This document shows, piece by piece, positions 44,204 to 53,033 of a stretch of 64,000 nucleotides of DNA (the stretch's first letter is position 1; every line of letters begins with the position of its first letter). The stretch is taken from NCBI GenBank assembly GCA_019912315.1, contig JAIOJA010000064.1, positions 1 through 64,000 of the forward strand, given 5' to 3'. The DNA comes from Planctomycetota bacterium (GTDB taxonomy: Bacteria > Planctomycetota > UBA8742 > UBA2392). A program made the translations under genes and the position numbers. The notes below the pieces were generated by a model, which saw only the letters and a program-made list of their open reading frames with translations, made no database searches and had not been told where the DNA came from.

Positions 44204-45145
44204 CTACACTCCCACGGGGTTGACGTGTACGTCTTTCAACATGCTCAGGGCGCTGGGGCTGCCGATGGACAAACCCGCCGCCCACGTCGCATCCACATTG
44301 ATCGTAGACAGGGAGGCGTCTTCCGTAACCACCGGCGTTGCGCGAAAAGTGAACATGCTGCCGTTCTGCTTCGGCGGAACGATCGCTGTCAGTCCGCGTC
44401 CTTCGTTACGTCCACTGTCGCCAACTAACGCGAAGTAGATGTTGGTGAGGAAGTTCCCGTCAGCGTCCGGGCGAGTTTCGATCAGGTCGTTGATGTAGAT
44501 CCGAACACCGTGCAAGGGCGGGGCGCAGGCTGGCGATCATGCCGGAAATTGGGTCGGGGAAGTTCGCGTCCAGGTATTCGGGATTCAGGTTGCGCCCGTA
44601 GAAGGCCTCCCAAATCGCTTTCAGCCCATCGCTGTTGCAGAAGATGGCGTTGGCGTGCCCGTCGTTCGCGTGGACGCCCAGCCAGGCGTCGTCCAGACTC
44701 GTCAACGTAAGCGGCGCGTTGAGCGGGATCACCAGCCCGGCCAGGGATTCCAGTGACGGAAAGGCGCCGTCGCCGGTGTCCATGGCGCGCGAGAACTTGT
44801 AGCGCAGGCGGCGGGTGGCCAGGCGCTTCACGATGCGCACGATGTTGTTGGGCACGCGGAAGCGGTCCTGCGCGGTGTAACAGACACGGAACATGGTGGC
44901 GAACAGGACAAACTCGAAGCGCACTTCCTCGTCGGGCAGGGGTGTCTGTTCGGAATCTTCGCGCAGTTGTCGAGGTTGACGCCGAAATCCACGAACTGGT
45001 TCGTACGGGTGTATAGGTCACGGCCGCCCGCGACTTCCCTCAGCGTCAGTATGTCAAAGTGCTGGATCTTATAGGGACGCCTCTCTATCAGGTCCCGTTC
45101 TTTCACGTCGTCAGCCAGCCGTATGGCGTTCGGCCCAATGGGCAT
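44204..45145 (-). pseudogene. HK97-type phage major-capsid-like protein, two frameshifts
   Basis: Three consecutive frames join into one protein of about 313 aa. The first is MPIGPNAIRLADDVKERDLI to about 44980. The second is TPLPDEEVRFEFVLF through ISGMIASLRPAL, to about 44515. The third runs from HGVRIYINDLIE to the stop. The second half has the layout of HK97-fold capsid proteins: HANAIFCNSDGLKAIWEAF, then HGVRIYINDLI, then FTFRATPVVTEDAS and a final VDATWAAGLSIGSPSALSML. The start ATG at 45145 has GGAG 7 nt upstream. Both breaks are single-base changes, so sequencing error is as possible as true decay. No portal, protease, tail or terminase genes are adjacent. Confidence 0.5.
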
Positions 45146-45273
45146 GTGCGTACTCCAGGGTCGGGGAAGCGTCAGGGATAGAAATCATACTCCGCAAAAA
45201 AAAGTGGCAAGCATTTGATTCGCAAAGTTGCCACGACGGGTATGTCAATAAGTTCCACTTGTTTGCGCTTCAA

Positions 45274-45307
45274 AACCGACCCCCGGCGGGGGCAGGCCGC
45301 CGGGGGT
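45274..45307 (-). terminator. Intrinsic terminator of the second VIT-vWA-PDZ gene
   Basis: Perfect 11-bp stem ACCCCCGGCGG / CCGCCGGGGGT with a 7-nt loop; on the minus strand it is followed by CGGTTTTG. It lies 42 bp past the stop of the gene at 45349 and upstream of the capsid-like gene. Confidence 0.75.
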
Positions 45308-45348
45308 GTTTGATCGACTTGCGCCGACCACGGGTGGACTCTGTAGTG

Positions 45349-47970
45349 CTACGGCTGCGGCATTTCTACTTCGCGGATCTTGTGAGCTTCGCCCTCCGGG
45401 ATGTTGAAGCCGACCTTTACTTTTCCGCTGGTCTGCATCAGCAGTCCGTTCAGGTGGCTCAGCCCCATCACGGCGACGCCGTCAATCGTCGCCACCAGTT
45501 GCCCGACTTCGACACCGGCCTGCTCGGCTTCGCGCCCCTTGTCGAGGTAGACGACGGCAACGCCGCCCTGCTTGTTCTGCATGACGACCATGCCCCAGCC
45601 GCCGATGCTCATGGGCTTGCCGTCCATGGTGCCCTCGATACCCGCGCGGTCCACGCCGTCGGGCAACTCGACCGGCTGCATGACTTTGATCGGGCTGCCG
45701 TCGCCGACGATTCTTGACTCGTCAACAGCGACGAAGCTGGTCCAGCGGCTCATCAGGTTGAACTCCAGGGCCAGGTCCTCGCCCTGCTGCTCAAGCTGCT
45801 TGTCGTCGGGCTTGGCCAGAAGCTGCTTCTCGATGTCGGCGATGCGCTTGCGTGCCCAGATGGCGCCCAGGCACTCGTTGCGCTCCTCCTGTTCGGGAAG
45901 CACGACGTGGACCGGGATGGTGATGTAGTTCGCGCCGACTCGACCGTTGATATAGATCGTGCCTTCGCCGCTGCCTTCATAGCGACCGCAAAGTTGAATG
46001 GGCTGGCCCGCAAACAGGTCGTTGACCGTGCCGTAGACGTCCTTCACCGGCAGGCCGTTCCAGTCGATCTCGATGTCGCACAGCACCGGGCTGTCGATCA
46101 TGTCGTAGAAAGTCTTTGCCGCGCGCTCACCCATCTTGGCGTCGCGGGGGAAGCAGTAGTGCACCTTGCCGCGCCCGTTTTCGCCGATGCCGTCAATCAG
46201 GTGACGGTTGACGCTGCCGCCGATTCCGAACGCGAAGAAGCGCGCGGCGTCAGAGTTCTCCTGCACGGTCTTGTGAATCTCGGCCTCGTTGCCGATGTAG
46301 CCATCCGTGAAGAAGGTGTACATCTGCAGATAGGCCGGGTCGTGCTCAGCCTTCAGGGCGCGCTGCAGACCGGCGAGCATTTCCGTGCCGCCGCCCGCCT
46401 TGCGCTGTTGAAGGAAGGCCTTGGCCTTCTCGATGTTCTCGGGCGTGTTGGGCATGGGTTTTTCAAAAACCTGCCCGTTGCCGCTGGCGAAGTAGACGAT
46501 GTTGAAGATGTCGCCCGGGCGCAGTGTGTCGAGGCTCTTGCCGACGACCTCCTTGCTTGCGTCCATCGGAAGCCCGTTCATGCTGCCGCTGACGTCCATG
46601 ATGAAGGTGACTTCGCGCGGCGTGACATCCTTGTCGGCCGGGTTGAGTTGCGGCTGCAGCATCAGGGTGAAGAAGCCGCCCTTGTCGCTGCGGTGGGTCA
46701 GCACGCCGCCAACGGGCTTGTCGTTGTTCATGCCCCAGCGGAACACGAAGTCGCGGTTAAGAATGTTGTCCGCGTCGGTCAGCGCAACGACGATGCGCTG
46801 GTCGCTGACGCTTTCGATCTGGACCTTGTGGGCGATAGATTCAAGGCTGTCCTGGTCGATCGCCATGCCGGCGTCGATGTCCAGAGTCAGGCTGATGTCG
46901 TGCCCGGAGCGCATTCCTTCCGGCAGCATCGGCGGGGTGATCTTGCCGGCGTCGGGCACCTTGTCGGTGTTGGGGCTGACCCCTTCGCCGCCGACTTTTG
47001 CACCGCCGTCGTTGCGTTCAGCGTCGTCGCTGTCTTTGCTGGGCGCGCCGGGGATGTAGCGCGGGCCAACGACCATCGGGAAGTAGTACTCGTAGCGCCC
47101 GTCCTCGTAGCCAAGCGTCTGGAAGTAGGTGATCGCGATATCCACGGCGCCGCCGACTTCGATGTTCGCGACGTTCTGGGTGAAGATGTTCGGGCGCTCC
47201 TGGGTCAGCAGGCTGGCGGTGAATCCGCGGGCGCGGGCTTCGGCGTAGATGCGCTCGGCCTCTGCGCGCGGACGGATGATGCCGCGAATCCGGCGCTCGC
47301 CGATCACCATGAGAAAGTCATTGATTGCAGCATCGCCCGGCAGCGGGAAGGTGTAGACGGCCTCGATCACTTCCGTGAACGGGTTGGTGAAGCTCTGCGT
47401 CACTGTGGTGGCGCCGATGTAGCCGCTGATCTCGGCCTTGACATCGGTATGCTCAAGCGGGAATTGTCCGACGTAGTCCGCGCCCTTTCTGGCGAACAGG
47501 GAGCCCTCGCTGGCTTTCAGGGTCGGGTCAACGCCGGCTTTCAGGCGCGTGGCGGAGTCATCGCTCTCGTCTTTGTCAATCGAGTCGTTGCTCGGCTCCT
47601 TGCTGGCCTTGGCGGCTTCGGGTGATGATGGTGGTGGCGGCCCCATGTCGCCGCTGCGTACTCTGCGGGCACTGCGCCCGCCGCCGGTTCCCAGGCCCCA
47701 TGCGCCATCGGATTCGGCTCTGTCCTGCATCCTTTCAAGCTCTTCGAGCACAACCACTTCGTCGCCGGGAAGCGCGCGCTGCGGGCCTTCCCACGGGCTG
47801 AGGCTCGGGCCAAGTGTGCGGGTTTCGCGGGTTTGATCCGGCCCGGGTGTCTGCTTGGTGGTTTTGGCGACCTCCGGCTCAGGCGTTTGCGTCGGGTCGG
47901 CGGGGTTGCTGCAGGCCGCCAGCGCCAGCATCAGGCACGCGGCGGCGGCAAATGTGGGTCGAAATCGCAT
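45349..47970 (-). CDS. VIT-vWA-PDZ lipoprotein (second paralogue)
   Basis: From the ATG at 47970 (GGAGAA 5 nt upstream) it is 873 aa. Signal peptide with lipobox LAAC (Cys about 19), a Thr/Pro/Glu linker, VIT domain (about 160-330; TTVTQSFTNPFTEVIEAVYTF), vWA domain (about 460-620) with MIDAS DVSGSMNG and FFTDGYIGNE, a PDZ-like C terminus (about 790-860; GREAEQAGVEVGQLVATIDG). It is colinear with the gene at 38055, with near-identical stretches such as FNIVYFASGNGQVF and MLAGLQRALKAEHDP. The open frame continues 83 codons upstream without coding features. Confidence 0.87.
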   Translation of the reverse strand: MRFRPTFAAAACLMLALAACSNPADPTQTPEPEVAKTTKQTPGPDQTRETRTLGPSLSPWEGPQRALPGDEVVVLEELERMQDRAESDGAWGLGTGGGRSARRVRSGDMGPPPPSSPEAAKASKEPSNDSIDKDESDDSATRLKAGVDPTLKASEGSLFARKGADYVGQFPLEHTDVKAEISGYIGATTVTQSFTNPFTEVIEAVYTFPLPGDAAINDFLMVIGERRIRGIIRPRAEAERIYAEARARGFTASLLTQERPNIFTQNVANIEVGGAVDIAITYFQTLGYEDGRYEYYFPMVVGPRYIPGAPSKDSDDAERNDGGAKVGGEGVSPNTDKVPDAGKITPPMLPEGMRSGHDISLTLDIDAGMAIDQDSLESIAHKVQIESVSDQRIVVALTDADNILNRDFVFRWGMNNDKPVGGVLTHRSDKGGFFTLMLQPQLNPADKDVTPREVTFIMDVSGSMNGLPMDASKEVVGKSLDTLRPGDIFNIVYFASGNGQVFEKPMPNTPENIEKAKAFLQQRKAGGGTEMLAGLQRALKAEHDPAYLQMYTFFTDGYIGNEAEIHKTVQENSDAARFFAFGIGGSVNRHLIDGIGENGRGKVHYCFPRDAKMGERAAKTFYDMIDSPVLCDIEIDWNGLPVKDVYGTVNDLFAGQPIQLCGRYEGSGEGTIYINGRVGANYITIPVHVVLPEQEERNECLGAIWARKRIADIEKQLLAKPDDKQLEQQGEDLALEFNLMSRWTSFVAVDESRIVGDGSPIKVMQPVELPDGVDRAGIEGTMDGKPMSIGGWGMVVMQNKQGGVAVVYLDKGREAEQAGVEVGQLVATIDGVAVMGLSHLNGLLMQTSGKVKVGFNIPEGEAHKIREVEMPQP

Positions 47971-48056
47971 CGGGTTCTCCTTGACTGCACGCAGTGGTTT
48001 CCGCGGGTAGGACGCGAGCATCGAGAGGCGGGTTCCGATAATTCGAAAAAGCCGGG

Positions 48057-48833
48057 CTAGGCGCTGATCAGCGCCTCGGCTTCGTTCACGCTGAGCGCCT
48101 GGCGGTACAACCCGCCCATTTCGAGCATATCCAGCATGACCCGCACCTTCGGTTGCGGGTTTACCAGCACCAGCAGCCCGTCGCGGGCCCGCATGGTGTC
48201 GCTGATCCGGCGCAGCCATACCGTGCCTTCGTCAACCAGCGTGCGCAACTCGCTGACGTCGAGGATCAGGTTGCGTGTGTCGGCGCTGAATTCCTCGTTC
48301 CAGTGGCGCTCGAAACTGTGGGCGCTGACTTTGTTGAAGCTGCGCTTCAGCACCAGCACCTGCGTCCGCGGCACGGACGCCGCCCGGATGCCCGCCCAGC
48401 ACGTGCGCATTTCATCCGTTACGCCGGGCTTTTCGGGAAGCACCCGAAACTGCCCCGACAGGGCCGCCAGCATTCCGTCCATGACTTTCTGCGCGGCCTG
48501 CCCGAAGCTGTCATAAAACCGGAAGCTGTTTTCCGGCGCGCCCTGGATCAGCCTTGCGCGCAGGGCTTCCGGGGCGCCAACGATGGCGAGGAAGCCGCTT
48601 TCGTTTTCGGCGAACAGCCCGGCAAGCCCGGCCATGGTATCGATGCCGACCCGGTCGATCTTGCGAAGGCGCCGGATGTCGAGAAAGAGTCGCTTGGGTA
48701 AGGGCTGCAGCGTACGCCCGATGTCTACGGTGAAATCGCTGATCTGTTCGCCGACAAAGACGCCCTCCAGCATGAACGCCGCCGTACTGGGTGTGTCGAT
48801 CGGCAACTGCCGCCACTCAAGCTCGCCTGCCAT
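48057..48833 (-). CDS. Tandem STAS-domain protein
   Basis: From the ATG at 48833 it is 258 aa and contains two STAS-like units. The first is about 10-110 (LEGVFVGEQISDF, then LFLDIRRLRKIDRVGIDTMAGL, FLAIVGAPEALRARL). The second is about 150-255 (VLVLKRSFNKVSAHSFERHW, NLILDVSELRTLVDEGTVWL, GLLVLVNPQPKVRVMLDML). STAS proteins act as anti-anti-sigma switches or sulfate/nucleotide-sensing modules. The usual phosphorylatable Ser in DxSxxxxxDSSG is not present in either unit (KIDRVGID and LRTLVDEG), so it is unlikely to be a classical partner-switch protein. No kinase is adjacent. Confidence 0.65.
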   Translation of the reverse strand: MAGELEWRQLPIDTPSTAAFMLEGVFVGEQISDFTVDIGRTLQPLPKRLFLDIRRLRKIDRVGIDTMAGLAGLFAENESGFLAIVGAPEALRARLIQGAPENSFRFYDSFGQAAQKVMDGMLAALSGQFRVLPEKPGVTDEMRTCWAGIRAASVPRTQVLVLKRSFNKVSAHSFERHWNEEFSADTRNLILDVSELRTLVDEGTVWLRRISDTMRARDGLLVLVNPQPKVRVMLDMLEMGGLYRQALSVNEAEALISA

Positions 48834-48938
48834 GATCTGCCCGGATGTGTAGAGGCGACAGTGTAGCAGCCCCGCAGTCCAAAAGTCCAAGTGCGCGTGA
48901 AGCCGGCGGTTCTTCTTGGCCTCGATGGGGCTGCAGCA

Positions 48939-49661
48939 CTAAATCCCGATCCACGCGCCGCCGAGGAACGCCTGCCACGCCGTGCTGAAACTCCGCCCGT
49001 CGATCATGGGCTTGCCGAGACTCCACATGAACATCTGCGCCCCCCAAAGGATGGCGACACCGAGGATCGGCTCCCAGGACCTGTTGCGCAGCGCCCGGGA
49101 CAGGCTGAACGCACTGACAGAGCCCTTGCGCCAGGGCCTCAAACCCGGAAAAAAGCGCGGTACGTTCTCGCAGTACTCGGCGTAGGGCTCACCGTAAATG
49201 CTGGCGAGCATCTCCTCTTCAATGCGGATCTGCGACTTGTAGATGCTGAAGAACATCACGTTGTAGAACCCCAGAAGCATAACGTTCCACGGCCAGGCGG
49301 TGTTCAGGGCCAGTCCGCAGCCGATCAGCCATGTGCCCACGTACAGGGGGTTACGCGTGCGCCCGTAGGGGCCGGCGGTGGCGAGTTCTTCTTTCTTCAG
49401 CAGGTAGCCGTTGGACCAGATGCGCATCAGCACACCTAGCAGCGTCACACCAAGCCCGGTGAAGCGGATCGCACTTTGCCAGGCGTGCTCTTCGCCCAAG
49501 GGGGCGGTCCAGGCCAGCAGCACGAAGCACGCGTACAGCGGCCAGAAGCCCTGAAGACGAAGGCGATCAAGGCGCTTCTCGCGCTGCTTGCCGTCCTTGA
49601 TTTTCGGCTGCTTCCGGGCCTTGGGGGGCCCTTCGGCGAATGCGTTGTCAGTGTCGTTCAC
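48939..49661 (-). CDS. Membrane methyltransferase of the isoprenylcysteine/phospholipid type
   Basis: A 240 aa protein with about five membrane helices. The C-terminal half has the ICMT/PEMT signature: GPYGRTRNPLYVGTWLIGCG, then RIEEEMLASIYGEPYAEYCENVPRFFP. It uses S-adenosylmethionine and methylates a lipid or prenyl/isoprenoid-linked substrate at the membrane; the substrate cannot be told from sequence. The N terminus is a basic cytoplasmic extension (KARKQPKIKDGKQREKR). It lies 15 bp downstream of the glycosyltransferase gene in the same direction. Confidence 0.75.
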   Translation of the reverse strand: MNDTDNAFAEGPPKARKQPKIKDGKQREKRLDRLRLQGFWPLYACFVLLAWTAPLGEEHAWQSAIRFTGLGVTLLGVLMRIWSNGYLLKKEELATAGPYGRTRNPLYVGTWLIGCGLALNTAWPWNVMLLGFYNVMFFSIYKSQIRIEEEMLASIYGEPYAEYCENVPRFFPGLRPWRKGSVSAFSLSRALRNRSWEPILGVAILWGAQMFMWSLGKPMIDGRSFSTAWQAFLGGAWIGI

Positions 49662-49676
49662 GGGGCGGAATGTACG

Positions 49677-51569
49677 TCAGGGTTGCAACCAGCGCCAGAT
49701 GCCCTTGAGCATCAAACCCGCACGGATGGCTTCCCTGGCGTGAGCCTTCGCCGCGCGCTTGTCGCCGCCCTTGCGGCAGGCGCGCGAAAGCTCGAGGTGT
49801 TTGCGGGCGGCCCGGTTGACGTGCAGCTTGATGTTCAGCGGGTCGCCCGTGTGCAGCAACGCGTTGACCATGCAGATGCGCGTGTAGGCTTCCTCAAGTG
49901 CGTTGATGCGCCCGGTTTTACTGATGCTGTCGGCGCTGCGGTGGACCGTGACAAGCGCCTGCTCACAGATTCTCATGCCGGAGTTGTTGACGGCACGGGC
50001 AAGACGCAGGAAGAAATCCCAGTCGTTGCTGACGGGGAAGCACTCGTTGAACAGCCCGACTTTCTCAAGCAGATGGCGCTTGAAGACAAGGCTGCTGGTC
50101 TTCAAAGACAGATTCCCGTACAGGTCGCGAAACAGGTGGTTGTCGCGCCCGGGCAGCACTTCCGGCTTGCTCTGGCGGGTGCCATCGGCGTTCACGTGTA
50201 TGTGGCGCGAGGCGCCCGCGACGTACTCGGTGCCCATGGCGTCGAGTTGCGTCGCCAGCTTGTCCGGCATCCACTCGTCATCGGAATCCAGCAGGGCAAT
50301 CCAGTCGCCGCGCGCCCGGCGCAACCCCGCATTGCGCGCGCTGCTTGCCCCGCCGTTGGGTTTGCGCACGTAGCGCACGCGTCCGGGCGGGTTTGCAAAC
50401 CGATCCGGCGTGTCGTCCGTGCTGCCGTCGTCAATGACAATCACTTCGAGCGACGTTTCCGTCTGGGCCAGGGCCGACTTCACCGCCCGTTCGACGTTGT
50501 CGGCACGGTTGTAAGTGGGGATGACGACGCTGACCTTCGGGACGTCCGGCGCGGCCCCGGTTTCGTCGATCCCATCAACCTCGGTCTGGGCACGGGTCAT
50601 GGCGACGTAGTAGTCCCAGCGTTTCTCGACCGAATCCTCAACACGCGGCGGAAGCTCGCGCTCGGGGTCGCGCCTCGGGTCCTCAAGCACCTTCGCGACT
50701 TCCGCCCAGACCTGCTCGACGCTCAGACGCCCGATCGGTACCGGGCGGGCATGGTTGACGTCGCGCCCTTCACCTTCCTCAGCGGGCGCAACAAGTGTGC
50801 GCATGACGATTGAATTCGGCGCGCTTTTTACCGGGTTGCTGGGACCGAACAGCACCAGCCCCGGCAAACCCATCGCCGCCGCCAGGTGCCCGACGCCGGA
50901 GTCATTGCCGAAGTGGAAGGCGGCCGTACCAAGCAGCGCGGTCAATTCGGGCAGGTCCATATGGAAGCGCGCGGTGAATTCGTCCTCCCAGTTGTCCTCG
51001 CTGCGGTCGTCGTGCGTGCCGACCACGATCACGTCCCGTCCTGTCGCGGCGATGCGTCGGCAGACTTCCGCCCAGTGCGACCAGCGTCGCGCGCGGCTGG
51101 CGGGGTCGCAACCGGCGTGGACAATCACGCCGCCGGTTGGCGGCGTGCGTTTGTGGCGCTGTTCGGGCGGCAGGGCCAGGTTGGGGTCGTGGCCTTTGAC
51201 GTAGCTGCGCGGCACAGGGCCGGCGTAGCCGAGCCAGCGGGCGGGCTCGAGGTTCGCTTCGGTTTCGGACTGGTGTTTGACGTGGCGCTTCTCGACTTTC
51301 AGGCACAGCCCGGGCGGGAACATGCGGACGAGCTGACGGCGCCCGTAAGCGCTGACACCGAAGTCGTAGTCGCTGACATGGAACTGGTCGTGGTGCGTGT
51401 AGATGCGCCCGAGAATTTCCCAGTCGGTCCACAGGGGCTTGAGTTTGTCGGCGATCGGGCTGTTGATGTACAGATCAACATCGTGGCCCATCAGCCACAG
51501 CGCGCGCAGCAGCGGCGTGCCCTGGATGCAGTTGCCCAGCCCCTGCGAGATTTCGACCAGCAGCTTCAT
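49677..51569 (-). CDS. Fused glycosyltransferase: GT9-like (heptosyltransferase) plus GT2
   Basis: A 630 aa protein of two enzymes in one chain. Residues 1-320 resemble heptosyltransferase-family GT9: start KLLVEISQGLGNCIQGTPLL, donor-site GNDSGVGHLAAAMGLPGLVLFGP. A linker (about 325-355) leads to a GT-A domain of family GT2 (about 358-560): VSVVIPTYNRADNVERAV, VIDDGSTDDT, and the metal-binding DSDDEW. The C terminus is helical and basic (RACRKGGDKRAAKAHAREA). It probably builds a surface polysaccharide or glycolipid. The nearby epimerase could supply a donor sugar. Confidence 0.82.
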   Translation of the reverse strand: MKLLVEISQGLGNCIQGTPLLRALWLMGHDVDLYINSPIADKLKPLWTDWEILGRIYTHHDQFHVSDYDFGVSAYGRRQLVRMFPPGLCLKVEKRHVKHQSETEANLEPARWLGYAGPVPRSYVKGHDPNLALPPEQRHKRTPPTGGVIVHAGCDPASRARRWSHWAEVCRRIAATGRDVIVVGTHDDRSEDNWEDEFTARFHMDLPELTALLGTAAFHFGNDSGVGHLAAAMGLPGLVLFGPSNPVKSAPNSIVMRTLVAPAEEGEGRDVNHARPVPIGRLSVEQVWAEVAKVLEDPRRDPERELPPRVEDSVEKRWDYYVAMTRAQTEVDGIDETGAAPDVPKVSVVIPTYNRADNVERAVKSALAQTETSLEVIVIDDGSTDDTPDRFANPPGRVRYVRKPNGGASSARNAGLRRARGDWIALLDSDDEWMPDKLATQLDAMGTEYVAGASRHIHVNADGTRQSKPEVLPGRDNHLFRDLYGNLSLKTSSLVFKRHLLEKVGLFNECFPVSNDWDFFLRLARAVNNSGMRICEQALVTVHRSADSISKTGRINALEEAYTRICMVNALLHTGDPLNIKLHVNRAARKHLELSRACRKGGDKRAAKAHAREAIRAGLMLKGIWRWLQP

Positions 51570-51598
51570 GCGGTGTCGGTGGTAGCGACTTCCGGGTG

Positions 51599-51640
51599 AC
51601 TATCAACCACGGACGGCCAACTATCAACCGCGTGCCGGCA
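51599..51640. repeat. Short direct repeat in an intergenic gap
   Basis: ACTATCAACCACGGACGG is followed by ACTATCAACCGCGTGCCGG: a 10-bp direct repeat (ACTATCAACC) 22 bp apart, in the 72-bp gap before the glycosyltransferase gene. It is of the same general type as the other short-unit intergenic repeats here. Confidence 0.4.
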
Positions 51641-51641
51641 C

Positions 51642-52913
51642 CTACTTCCACTCGATCCTGCGGAACTCAAGTGTGCAGTTGCGCAGGCAGACCCCCATGG
51701 GCGACTTCGGCAATTCGACCGTACCGACTTCGACATCATCAATCGACAGCTTGATGTTTGCGCCATCGCGCTCGCCCTTCAGGCGATAGCTGCCTTCCTT
51801 CTTTGGCTCGACTTTGCCGCTTGCCGACGTACTCCAGCTTTTGCCGCCGCGGGTTACCAGCCAGTCACCGGCCTGATTCACCATGAACACGGCGTAGTCG
51901 TCGGTACTGTCGAAGTACACCAGCACGCCGCCCTGCCAGTTACCTTCTTTCGGGATCCGCACGTCGACCGCGACGCTGTCGGCGTCTTCGCGCGTGCGGC
52001 ACATGCTGTAGGTGGTTGGCGCCGTGCCCATGCAGGCATTCGCGCCCTGGCCTTGCCATTCGTTCCAGACCGGCACGAATGGCTCCTGCTGGGTCTTCAG
52101 CCACTCGTGTATCCTGGGCTTCAGCTTGTCGGGGTCGCCGAAGTATTTTTTGAAGTTATTGCGCGCGTCCTGCCCGCCGTCGAGTTTCTTGCACAGGGCA
52201 GCCCACTTCTTCGGGTCGCCTTCCGCGACCAGATAGCGCACCAGGGCCCATTGTTCCGGGCGAGCTGACGCGCGCTCGGACGTGATCATGCCGGCGAAGT
52301 CGTAGTCCGGCATGTCAAACAGGTCGAGCGCCTTCTTCGGATAGTCGGCCAGCGAGCAGAATGGAATCACTCCCAGGCTCAGCTCCTCGCCGTCCCAATG
52401 GTGGCGCGACAGGTACTCTACTACCCCTTCGGTGTACCAGTTGTCCCTGGGGCCGGTGTTGTTGCACTTCGCCAGAAAGTGAAACTGGTGCATCGCCTCG
52501 TGAATCAGAAGCTGGCGCGAGTTGTACAGCGTCGGCTGCGTAAACAAGTACACACACCTGTTGCCGGGCCAGTAGTAGCCGCCAGCGCCAACGGGAATGC
52601 CGACACCATCTTCCGTCAGTTTCGCGTGCCAGTTTTCGCGACTGTCGAGAAAGAACACCGTCAGGCGTTCGTTCTTTTTCAGGCGCGGCTCGTCGCCGAA
52701 AAACTTGACCAGCAGCGGCCACATGGCTTCGAGCACTCTGGAGTACTCACGCGAAGTGGCTTCGTCAATGTTGGTGCCAAGCCGGTAGTGTTCGGATTCG
52801 AAGTATTCGAGCTTGAGCCCGGCCCCGTCCTGTAATTCCTCGTTGGCACCCACAGGCGCGACGCACAGGCACAACAGGACCAGCGCGGCGAACAGGGGAA
52901 TCAACAGTCTCAC
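51642..52913 (-). CDS. Secreted zincin-type putative peptidase with C-terminal beta-sandwich
   Basis: From the GTG at 52913 (GGAG 7 nt upstream) it is 423 aa with a signal peptide (about residues 1-24). The catalytic-type motif is HEAMH (about residue 137) in LLIHEAMHQFHFL, followed about 20 residues later by WYTEGVVEYLSRH, giving a gluzincin-like HExxH...E arrangement. This is similar in plan to, but not a copy of, the larger TPR protein at 31637-34624. The C-terminal 100 residues (GVLVYFDSTDDYAVFMVNQ, GANIKLSIDDVEVG) resemble the DUF1080/concanavalin-like beta-sandwich that binds carbohydrate. Substrate unknown. Confidence 0.7.
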   Translation of the reverse strand: MRLLIPLFAALVLLCLCVAPVGANEELQDGAGLKLEYFESEHYRLGTNIDEATSREYSRVLEAMWPLLVKFFGDEPRLKKNERLTVFFLDSRENWHAKLTEDGVGIPVGAGGYYWPGNRCVYLFTQPTLYNSRQLLIHEAMHQFHFLAKCNNTGPRDNWYTEGVVEYLSRHHWDGEELSLGVIPFCSLADYPKKALDLFDMPDYDFAGMITSERASARPEQWALVRYLVAEGDPKKWAALCKKLDGGQDARNNFKKYFGDPDKLKPRIHEWLKTQQEPFVPVWNEWQGQGANACMGTAPTTYSMCRTREDADSVAVDVRIPKEGNWQGGVLVYFDSTDDYAVFMVNQAGDWLVTRGGKSWSTSASGKVEPKKEGSYRLKGERDGANIKLSIDDVEVGTVELPKSPMGVCLRNCTLEFRRIEWK

Positions 52914-52964
52914 GGGGTTACTCCGGTAAGGCCTTCCCAGCCTCCTGCCGCATGATACTGGATT

Positions 52965-53033
52965 CACCACAGAGAGCACAGAGTACACAGAGGGGATGGC
53001 GTTTCTCTGTGCTCTCCGTGTGCTCTGTGGTGG
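52965..53033. repeat. CACAGAG-type intergenic hairpin
   Basis: CACCACAGAGAGCACAGAGT... (52965-52992) faces CTCTGTGCTCTCCGTGTGCTCTGTGGTG-type sequence (53004-53032), giving a long imperfect stem with a short loop. It begins right at the 3' end of the epimerase gene and probably terminates or stabilises its mRNA. The CCACAGAG motif occurs in intergenic repeats of many unrelated genomes, from memory. Confidence 0.65.

Noticed and set aside
45907-47625. 572 aa plus-strand open frame opposite the VIT-vWA-PDZ gene
   Set aside because: Long frames opposite GC-rich genes are frequent here; this one has no start signals and no domain, and the opposite strand is clearly coding.
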